From Lawsonibacter sp. (GTDB taxonomy: Bacteria > Bacillota > Clostridia > Oscillospirales > Oscillospiraceae), in assembly GCA_022801435.1 (NCBI GenBank), contig JAAWSG010000011.1:1-54164 (forward strand): a DNA stretch of 54,164 bases, in the 5' to 3' direction. Of the stretch, positions 49,237 through 54,164 are shown piece by piece. The translations under genes were made by a program, and so were the position numbers. Under the pieces are notes generated by a model. That model made no database searches. It was not told the DNA's origin and worked only from the letters and a program-made list of their open reading frames with translations. How positions within the stretch are numbered: position 1 is the stretch's first letter; every line of letters begins with the position of its first letter.

Positions 49237-50155
49237 AGAAAATGCTCAGGTACATCCGCTTGGACAGCCGCTCCAGCACCTGGATGCCGGCCACGCTGTT
49301 CCCCTTGCTGTCCAGCCCCGGGGAGAAGATGCCGATGCCCATCCGGGTGGGGACCACCGCCATGATGCCTCCCCCCACGCCGCTCTTGGCGGGGACCCCC
49401 ACCCGCACGGCGAAATCCCCCGAGCCGTCGTACATCCCGCAGGTCATCAGAATGGCGTTGACATAGTGGGCGTACCGGCTGGGGAAGATCCGCTCATCGG
49501 TCTGGGGCAGCTTCCCCCGGTTGGCCAGCACGAACCCCATCCGGGCCAGGTTTTTGCTGTTCACCGAGATGGAGCAGGCCTTGAAGTAGCAGTCCAGCAG
49601 CTCCTCCACGTCGTCGTCCTGAATCAGGCCGCAGCTCTTCAGCAGAAAGGCCAGGGCCCGGTTCTTGTGGCCGGTGCGCTTTTCGGACAGGTAGACCGGC
49701 TCGTCCAGGCCGATCTCCGGGTCCCCGGCCAGGATGCGGGTCAGCTCCAGCAGCCGGTGGAACCGCTCCTCATAGCTCGCCCCGTGGATCAGACTGCACA
49801 TGGCGATGGCTCCCATGTTGACCATGGGGTTCAGATGGTCGCTGAGCAGGGTCTGGTCTGTGACATTGATGGCGTCGAAGGGCTTTCCGGTGGCCTCCAC
49901 CCCCACCCGGGCGCGGACGTACTCCTCCCCGTTGTCCATCAGGGCCTGGAGGAGCAGAATGGGCTTGACCACGCTCTGGATGGTGAAGCGCTTTTTGTAC
50001 TCCCCCACATGGTAGGTCCTGCCGTCGCTGTGCTGGACGCAGATCCCCAGATCCCCCAGCTCCGCCTTGCTCAGCTCCGGGATGTAGCTGGCCAGCTTCC
50101 CCCTCTGGGTAAAGGGCCTGCACTCCTCCAGCAGCTCCTCCAATAACTCTTCCAT
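49235..50155 (-). CDS. glsA: Glutaminase
   Basis: A 306-aa serine-dependent glutaminase (beta-lactamase-like fold), converting glutamine to glutamate and ammonia. The S-x-x-K pair is S61/K64 in FTIQSVVKP; further blocks are NPMVNMGAIA, GHKNRALAFLLKS, VNSKNLARMGFVLANRG, and VPAKSGVGGGIMAVVP with the K-S-G element. Length is typical. The ATG at 50155 has GAGGAG upstream. It has its own consensus promoter although two symporters are encoded just upstream on the same strand. Glutamate production can support acid tolerance and nitrogen supply. Confidence 0.95.
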   Translation of the reverse strand: MEELLEELLEECRPFTQRGKLASYIPELSKAELGDLGICVQHSDGRTYHVGEYKKRFTIQSVVKPILLLQALMDNGEEYVRARVGVEATGKPFDAINVTDQTLLSDHLNPMVNMGAIAMCSLIHGASYEERFHRLLELTRILAGDPEIGLDEPVYLSEKRTGHKNRALAFLLKSCGLIQDDDVEELLDCYFKACSISVNSKNLARMGFVLANRGKLPQTDERIFPSRYAHYVNAILMTCGMYDGSGDFAVRVGVPAKSGVGGGIMAVVPTRMGIGIFSPGLDSKGNSVAGIQVLERLSKRMYLSIF

Positions 50156-50199
50156 ACCGCCTCTCCTCACTACAAATATTCGCCAATTCAGGCCCCCTG

Positions 50200-50228
50200 A
50201 TTGTACAATAGATTGGTCAATTTGTCAA
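50200..50228 (-). promoter_or_regulatory. Sigma-A promoter of glsA
   Basis: Minus strand TTGACA (50223-50228), 17 bp, TACAAT (50200-50205). It lies directly after the U-run of the symporter terminator. Confidence 0.87.
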
Positions 50229-50229
50229 C

Positions 50230-50262
50230 AAAAACCCTCCCCCGCGGGATACAGGGGAGGGC
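50230..50262 (-). terminator. Terminator of the symporter operon
   Basis: Minus strand GCCCTCCCC / GGGGGAGGG stem with a loop of about 10 nt, then TTTTTG. It lies 32 bp after the symporter stop. Confidence 0.8.
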
Positions 50263-50293
50263 TCGGAGGGGTCTGGGAGAGGTGCGGAAGGGC

Positions 50294-51619
50294 TCAGAAG
50301 GCCACCTTCATAAACAGGGCCACACAGCACAGGATGACCGCGCAGGGCACATACACATACCGTCCCACGCTGTACCAGAGGGGTCCGGGGGCCCGCTTTG
50401 CGCCCTGAGACACCTCGTCGATCAGGTCCTCCCGGCGCATGATCCAGAACCAGGAGACCGCCCCCAGAGTGGCGCCGATGGGGATGATATAGATGGAGAC
50501 AATATCCATCCAGGGCCCCCACTTGAAGATGGGCTCCATATTGACCCCGATGCCCAGACACACCAGGCAGAGGAGGGCCAGCATCGCGCTCCGGGCCAGC
50601 TTGGGGAAGCGGTGGAGCAGGGACTCCCCCACCGCCTCAAACATATTTTGCAAAGAGCTCACCCCGGCGAATACCATAGCGGTGTAGAGGATGATGGCAA
50701 ACAGCCGGCCCAGGGGGATGTCCTGCAAAATATGCGGCAGGGTGACAAAGAGCAGGGAGGGCCCCGCTCCCACATCCAGCCCGTAGGCGAAGCAGGCGGG
50801 GATGATGACCAGGGCGGCCACCAGAGCAGCGATGGTGTCGAAGAAGGCGGTCTGCTTCGCCAGGGCGGCCACATCCTCCGTCCGGTCCAGATAGGCCCCG
50901 TAGACGATCATGCCGCTGCCGGTGATGGACAGGGAAAAGAAAGCCTGTCCCATGGCCCAGATCCACACCATGGGGTCCAGCAGCTGATGCCAGCGGAAGG
51001 AGAACATATACCGGTAGCCCTCCGCCGCCCCGGGCAGAAAGGCCACCCGAACCGCCAGAATGACAAAGATGATAAAAAACAGCGGCATCATCACCTTGTT
51101 GCTCCGTTCGATGCTCTTGGCCCCCAGCACCAGGGTCAGCAGGGTCCCCACCACCACCACGGCGTGGAAGGGAACCACCGAGTAGTCGGTCAGAGAGAAG
51201 GATTCAAACCACGCGCCGGTATCCGCCGTCATCAGCGTGCCCGTCAGGGAGTTGAGGAAGGCTTTCAGCACATAGGAGATAATGACCGCGTACCCGATGG
51301 CGATGCACATCGAGCCCGCCAGAGGCAGCCAGCCCAGCAGTCCTCCCGCCGGACCCAGCCCCTTGCTCCGGCTGCCCCAGGCCATCTCATAGGCCCCCAG
51401 AGTCCCAGTGTGGGCGCGCCGGCCTACAGCGTACTCCGCCGAGAGCCCCACCGTGCTGAACAGTACAATAAAAATCAGGTATGCCACCAGAAAAGCACCC
51501 CCGCCGTTGCTCCCCATCTTGGACGGGAAGCCCCAGACGTTGGCCATCCCCACGGCGGACCCCACCGCAGAGAGCACAAACCCCCAGCCGCTGCTGAACT
51601 TCCGTTTCTTTCCCTTCAT
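50294..51619 (-). CDS. Neurotransmitter:sodium symporter (NSS) family transporter
   Basis: A 441-aa membrane protein, about 11-12 helices, of the NSS/SNF family (LeuT-like, sodium-coupled amino acid uptake). The start WGFVLSAVGSAVGMANVWGFPSKMGSNGGGAFLVAYL holds the unwound TM1 motif G-x-A-x-G-x-x-N-x-W with the sodium- and substrate-binding residues. IWAMGQAFFSLSITGSGMIVYGAY is the TM6 region. Prokaryotic members carry branched-chain or aromatic amino acids. It lies 39 bp after a second NSS gene. Confidence 0.93.
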   Translation of the reverse strand: MKGKKRKFSSGWGFVLSAVGSAVGMANVWGFPSKMGSNGGGAFLVAYLIFIVLFSTVGLSAEYAVGRRAHTGTLGAYEMAWGSRSKGLGPAGGLLGWLPLAGSMCIAIGYAVIISYVLKAFLNSLTGTLMTADTGAWFESFSLTDYSVVPFHAVVVVGTLLTLVLGAKSIERSNKVMMPLFFIIFVILAVRVAFLPGAAEGYRYMFSFRWHQLLDPMVWIWAMGQAFFSLSITGSGMIVYGAYLDRTEDVAALAKQTAFFDTIAALVAALVIIPACFAYGLDVGAGPSLLFVTLPHILQDIPLGRLFAIILYTAMVFAGVSSLQNMFEAVGESLLHRFPKLARSAMLALLCLVCLGIGVNMEPIFKWGPWMDIVSIYIIPIGATLGAVSWFWIMRREDLIDEVSQGAKRAPGPLWYSVGRYVYVPCAVILCCVALFMKVAF

Positions 51620-51658
51620 ATATGCTCTCCTTTCTGGATTCCCGCTGCCGCGGGGCTG

Positions 51659-53041
51659 TTAGCCTCCAAACTGATTCCAATACCCCATCACAAAGATGAA
51701 CAGCACAATCAGGGGCAGGATATAGCTGACATAGACCCGCACGCCCCGGGGGAAGGCCAGTCCATCCCCGGTGTTGGCCTCCTCCAGGAAGCGGTCCCAG
51801 CCCCAGCCCCGCCGGCTGGTGCAGAAGAGCAGATAGACCAGGGAGCCCAGAGGCAGGATGTTTTGAGAGACCAAAAAGTCCTCGATCCCCGAGATATCCA
51901 TCCCCAGCACCGTGAAGCCCGACCACAGGTTGGAGCCCAGGGCACAGGGCAGGGACAGCAGAAAAATCCCCGCCAGGTTAACCAGCACCGCCTTTCTCCG
52001 GGTGAGGTTCCAGCGCTCCATGGAGAAGGAGATGATGTTCTCAAAGACCGCGATGACGGTGGACAGGGCGGCGAAGGACAGGAAGAGGAAGAAGGCCGCC
52101 CCCCACATCCTCCCCATGGGCATGTGGTTAAAAATGTTGGGCAGGGTGACAAAGACCAGGGCGGGACCCTCCCCGGTGGACACCCCGAAGGCGGAGCAGG
52201 CGGGGAAGATAATCAGTCCCGCCACAAAGGCCACACAGGTGTCCAGCACGCCGATGCGCAGCGCCTCCCCGGCCAGGCGGTGCTCCCGGCCGATATAGCT
52301 GCCGAAGATGGCGATGGCCCCAATGCCCAGGGAGAGGGTGAAGAACGCCTGCCCCATGGCCGCGAAGACCGTCTCCCCCAGAATCCAGTTCCCCTGGGCA
52401 TCGTAGACCAGGTTGCGGAAGTTGGGCTGGAGATAGAACCGCAGGCCCTCCCCCGCTCCCTCCAGCAGCACGGAGTTCACCGCCAGCACCACCATCAGGG
52501 CCAGCAGGCAGAGCATCATGATCTTGTTGACCCGCTCCACCCCGTTGCGCAGGCCCTGGGCGCACACCAGCATCCCAATGCACACCACAACCGCCATGTA
52601 GGCCGTCATGGTCCAGGGCCGGCTGAGCAGAGCGCTGAACATTTCGGCCACTCCGCCGGCGTCCAGACCAGCAAAGCTGCCCCGGAGCATTTCTACAAAA
52701 TAGTACAGCAGCCACCCGGCAATGACGGTGTAGAACATCATCAGCAGGTAGTTGCCCGCAAAGCCCACATAGCTGTACCAGTGCCACCTGCTGCCCGCGG
52801 GCTCCAGCCGCTGGAAGGAGCGGGCGATGCTGCGCTGGCTGGCCCGGCCCACGGCGAGCTCCATGACCATGACGGGCAGGCCCAGAACAATCAGAAACAG
52901 CAGATAGAGCAGTACAAAGGCCGCGCCGCCATATTTTCCCGTGATGTAGGGGAACCGCCACACGTTGCCCAGGCCAATGGCACATCCCGCCGAGATGAGC
53001 ACAAAGCCCAGGCGGGAAGAAAAGGTCTCTCGTTTTTCCAT
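51659..53041 (-). CDS. Neurotransmitter:sodium symporter (NSS) family transporter
   Basis: A 460-aa paralogue of the next gene. TM1 reads LGFVLISAGCAIGLGNVWRFPYITGKYGGAAF, the canonical NSS form (GNVWRFP); TM6 reads AAMGQAFFTLSLGIGAIAIFGSY. The start is ATG 53041 with GAGGAG upstream; the longer open sequence to 53290 crosses the promoter and is not coding. The two symporters differ clearly in TM1 (R versus G after NVW), suggesting different substrates or states. Uptake of glutamine or another amino acid for GlsA is possible but unproven. Confidence 0.93.
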   Translation of the reverse strand: MEKRETFSSRLGFVLISAGCAIGLGNVWRFPYITGKYGGAAFVLLYLLFLIVLGLPVMVMELAVGRASQRSIARSFQRLEPAGSRWHWYSYVGFAGNYLLMMFYTVIAGWLLYYFVEMLRGSFAGLDAGGVAEMFSALLSRPWTMTAYMAVVVCIGMLVCAQGLRNGVERVNKIMMLCLLALMVVLAVNSVLLEGAGEGLRFYLQPNFRNLVYDAQGNWILGETVFAAMGQAFFTLSLGIGAIAIFGSYIGREHRLAGEALRIGVLDTCVAFVAGLIIFPACSAFGVSTGEGPALVFVTLPNIFNHMPMGRMWGAAFFLFLSFAALSTVIAVFENIISFSMERWNLTRRKAVLVNLAGIFLLSLPCALGSNLWSGFTVLGMDISGIEDFLVSQNILPLGSLVYLLFCTSRRGWGWDRFLEEANTGDGLAFPRGVRVYVSYILPLIVLFIFVMGYWNQFGG

Positions 53042-53156
53042 GTCTCTCTCCTCGGATCTCTCCCCTGCCGTGCGGCCCTCCGTCCTAAATCTCAGAGGGG
53101 GCGGGAACCAGGCGGGGGTGTATTTTCTGCTGCGGCAGGTCAATTTAGTATGCCCC

Positions 53157-53185
53157 ATTATACATAAGGATGGACCGCTTGTCAA
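53157..53185 (-). promoter_or_regulatory. Consensus promoter of the two symporter genes
   Basis: Minus strand TTGACA (53180-53185), 17 bp, TATAAT (53157-53162): both hexamers perfect. Leader about 110 nt. Confidence 0.92.
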
Positions 53186-53209
53186 TTTCCGCGGCCATTC
53201 AATTTCAGC

Positions 53210-53253
53210 AAAAAAGTAACAGCGGCGGCCCTCTGATTCCGGCCGCCGCTGTT
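53210..53253 (-). terminator. Orphan leftward terminator
   Basis: A perfect 13-bp stem, AACAGCGGCGGCC (53218-53230) / GGCCGCCGCTGTT (53241-53253), loop 10 nt, followed on the minus strand by AC and then six T's. No minus-strand gene lies upstream of it in the window. It stands between the symporter promoter and the inverted-repeat segment and would stop leftward transcripts leaving that segment. Confidence 0.85.
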
Positions 53254-53276
53254 CGCTCCGCAGGCTGTCAAAAAGA

Positions 53277-53393
53277 ATACTTTTCTGCAAACAAAAATTC
53301 TGGAAATCTTTCCCGAAAGGGTTGCAATAATCCGGCTGTTATGCTATATTTAACAATAGATAACGTGGGGGAGTAGCCTTTGCAGAAAAGTAT
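53277..53393. repeat. Promoter-bearing segment flanked by 15-bp perfect inverted repeats (candidate invertible element)
   Basis: ATACTTTTCTGCAAA (53277-53291) and TTTGCAGAAAAGTAT (53379-53393) are exact reverse complements; allowing one mismatch extends the arms to 17 bp. The 87-bp interior holds a good rightward promoter (53322-53350). Size, arm length and contents resemble phase-variable promoter switches (invertons) of gut bacteria. The shown orientation would be ON for the surface-protein gene. No recombinase gene is in the window. Confidence 0.65.
53322..53350 (+). promoter_or_regulatory. Sigma-A promoter of the riboswitch/surface-protein transcript
   Basis: TTGCAA (53322-53327), 17 bp, TATATT (53345-53350) with TGC before it (extended -10). 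Transcription would start near 53357, giving a leader of about 445 nt. Confidence 0.8.
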
Positions 53394-53571
53394 ACATTTT
53401 TGCAATGCGCCGCAAGGCCAGGTGAAGCCGCCCGCCCTTTGGAATGTGCAGCTGCGGAACCAGGCCGCATACCCTGGAGAGGAGGGAGTTTCAATGAGTG
53501 GAACGATACCGCCTTGGAGTTAGCCCGCCGGCGAAGGCATCTGCGGCGGCGGGCTGGGGATCAGAGAGGTG
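53394..53571 (+). other. Structured leader of unknown type, with a possible 9-codon peptide
   Basis: This part of the leader precedes the c-di-GMP aptamers. It holds GAGGAGGG followed by ATG at 53494 and a short frame MSGTIPPWS ending at TAG 53521-53523. A strong hairpin of GCCCGCC / GGCGGGC arms spans about 53522-53556. The rest (53394-53490) is GC-rich and looks foldable, but I match it to no known RNA family. Whether the peptide is made is unknown. Confidence 0.4.
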
Positions 53572-53579
53572 ATCTTGTG

Positions 53580-53671
53580 TGATGCAGCGGCAAACCATCG
53601 GAAACGGTGGGACGCAAAGCTACGGAACTAAGGCTTTGGGGGATATCGGATGGCCTCCGAACGCTATGTCC
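53580..53671 (+). promoter_or_regulatory. Cyclic di-GMP-I riboswitch aptamer (GEMM-I), first copy
   Basis: The conserved core is plain: GGCAAACC, a CCATCG-GAAA-CGGTGG hairpin with GNRA tetraloop, then GGACGCAAAGC and ACTAAGG (tetraloop receptor side). The G before GCAAA, equivalent to G20 of the Vibrio Vc2 aptamer, is present. It senses the second messenger c-di-GMP and here precedes a secreted surface protein. The exact 3' boundary is estimated. Confidence 0.92.
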
Positions 53672-53755
53672 GCCGGGTTGCAACGCAAACTGTCGGAAAC
53701 GGCAGGACGCAAAGCTTGGGGGCTAAAGCGCCTTGACGTGCTATGCCAGCCCGGC
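53672..53755 (+). promoter_or_regulatory. Cyclic di-GMP-I riboswitch aptamer (GEMM-I), second copy
   Basis: P1 is GCCGGG (53672-53677) with CCCGGC (53750-53755). Inside are ACGCAAAC, a CTGTCG-GAAA-CGGCAG hairpin, GGACGCAAAGC and GGCTAAAGC. It is directly adjacent to the first aptamer. The base equivalent to Vc2 G20, a ligand contact, is C here, so ligand affinity or choice may differ from the first copy. Confidence 0.9.
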
Positions 53756-53760
53756 CGCCG

Positions 53761-53793
53761 GATACTTTGCATCCGATATCTGCAAAGAGAGGT
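53761..53793 (+). promoter_or_regulatory. Likely expression platform with two exclusive hairpins near the ribosome site
   Basis: Between the second aptamer and the start codon, CGGAT-ACTTTGC-ATCCG and CTTTGCA-TCCGATATC-TGCAAAG share bases and cannot form together. The second ends next to the ribosome site GAGAGG (53787-53792). ATCCGATATC (53771-53780) is also the exact complement of GATATCGGAT (53642-53651) in the first aptamer. No U-run follows, so control is probably at translation initiation. Confidence 0.6.
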
Positions 53794-53801
53794 AAAATAA
53801 T

Positions 53802-54164
53802 ATGAAGACTATGAAGATGCTGAGCAAGCGCTACCTTGCGATGCTCCTCGTCTTCGCCATGTGCTTCAGCATGATGCACCTGTCGGTATACGCCGCTGAG
53901 ACGGAACCGGACATTGACTTCACGCTGACCGTGGGAGAAGACACTGAGGACTTGAGCGAGAGCGATAAGATCAGCGACTACCTGGACCCTGACACCTATG
54001 TGCTCAGCTGGTCGTCCAGCGATCAGTCTGTTGCCACAGTGGAAGACGGCGCGGTTACCCCTGTGGGCGCCGGAATTGCCGCGATTACCTGCGAGGTCAG
54101 CCTGACCGAGGAGGCCGCGGCGGCTCTGGCTGGAGCGCAGACTCCCCAGCTGCCTGAGCTGGTG
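53802..54164 (+). CDS. Secreted surface protein with Ig-like (BIG2-type) domain, truncated by the window end
   Basis: The reading frame is open from the ATG at 53802 to the last base (121 codons seen, no stop). A signal peptide is clear: basic start (MKTMKMLSKRY), hydrophobic core (LAMLLVFAMCFSMM), likely cleavage after VYA near residue 31. The mature part is acidic, and SWSSSDQSVATVEDG followed by AVTPVGAGIAAITC matches the bacterial Ig-like group 2 (BIG2) pattern common in adhesins and wall proteins. AGAGG lies nine bases before the ATG. It is controlled by the promoter at 53322 and the tandem c-di-GMP aptamers. The rest of the protein is outside the window. Confidence 0.88.
   Translation, partial: MKTMKMLSKRYLAMLLVFAMCFSMMHLSVYAAETEPDIDFTLTVGEDTEDLSESDKISDYLDPDTYVLSWSSSDQSVATVEDGAVTPVGAGIAAITCEVSLTEEAAAALAGAQTPQLPELV

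Noticed and set aside
53042-53290. N-terminal extension of the first symporter
   Set aside because: The frame is open but crosses the perfect promoter at 53157-53185 and lacks a ribosome site; ATG 53041 has GAGGAG and begins the canonical NSS N-terminus.
53357-53490. Possible yybP-ykoY (manganese) riboswitch, because of GGGGGAGTAGCC and GCATACCC
   Set aside because: The second conserved loop and the closing P1 stem do not fit, and the downstream gene is not a metal transporter or TerC-like gene.

Overview
The window comes from a GC-rich, low-spore-type anaerobic Firmicute, most likely a gut Oscillospiraceae (Flavonifractor/Lawsonibacter/Pseudoflavonifractor-like). This rests on the sigma-A promoters with 17-bp spacers, strong AGGAGG ribosome sites, the ylxM-ffh-rpsP-khpA order, a butyryl-CoA:acetate CoA-transferase, paired M16 peptidases, a TRAP transporter and SLH-type surface modules. 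The species is an inference; no rRNA gene is present.

Layout. 1-2.9 kb (minus): ylxM-ffh-rpsP-khpA, closed by a terminator, then an unrecognised gene. 3.1-10.2 kb (plus): one very large cyclic beta-1,2-glucan synthase-like membrane protein. 10.3-15.3 kb (plus): two M16 peptidases (one without the zinc motif), lgt, folD and a HAD phosphatase. 15.3-16.7 kb: two small divergent genes, a membrane protein and an ankyrin protein. 16.7-20.5 kb (minus): aroK, a DEAD-box helicase and the CoA-transferase. 20.7-26.9 kb (plus): a metallophosphoesterase, a DUF2156-like protein, pcrA and a membrane peptidyl-prolyl isomerase. 27.0-30.5 kb (minus): a two-gene unit with its own near-consensus promoter, encoding a DHH phosphoesterase and a TIR-Sel1 protein. 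30.7-42.1 kb (minus): an accessory catabolic island with a TRAP transporter (dctP-Q-M), an amidohydrolase, an AcoX/NAD-kinase-like protein, an unusual GcvPA/GcvPB pair, an SDR dehydrogenase and a MocR regulator. 42.2-49.2 kb: a lipase-like protein, purA, an S41 protease with SLH-like repeats, and two CobW-type proteins. 49.2-53.0 kb (minus): glutaminase and two tandem sodium:neurotransmitter-type symporters. 53.2-54.2 kb (plus): a regulatory region leading into a truncated secreted Ig-like surface protein.

Two systems stand out. (1) At 53.2-53.8 kb a sigma-A promoter lies between 15-bp perfect inverted repeats (53277-53291 and 53379-53393). A terminator on the left faces the direction the promoter would fire if the segment flipped. 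On the right, the transcript carries two tandem c-di-GMP-I (GEMM) aptamers before the surface-protein start. This looks like a phase-variable, c-di-GMP-controlled surface protein switch. (2) In the catabolic island, two separate promoters (sdr-gcvPAB-NADK-like, and amidohydrolase-TRAP) each carry a pair of TTGGTTG direct repeats spaced exactly 23 bp. The pair sits at the same distance from each -10 box. I read this as the operator of the adjacent MocR regulator, which would tie uptake, hydrolysis and PLP-dependent decarboxylation of an unknown compound into one regulon. The GcvP-like subunits depart from the glycine-enzyme motifs and no GcvT/GcvH is nearby.
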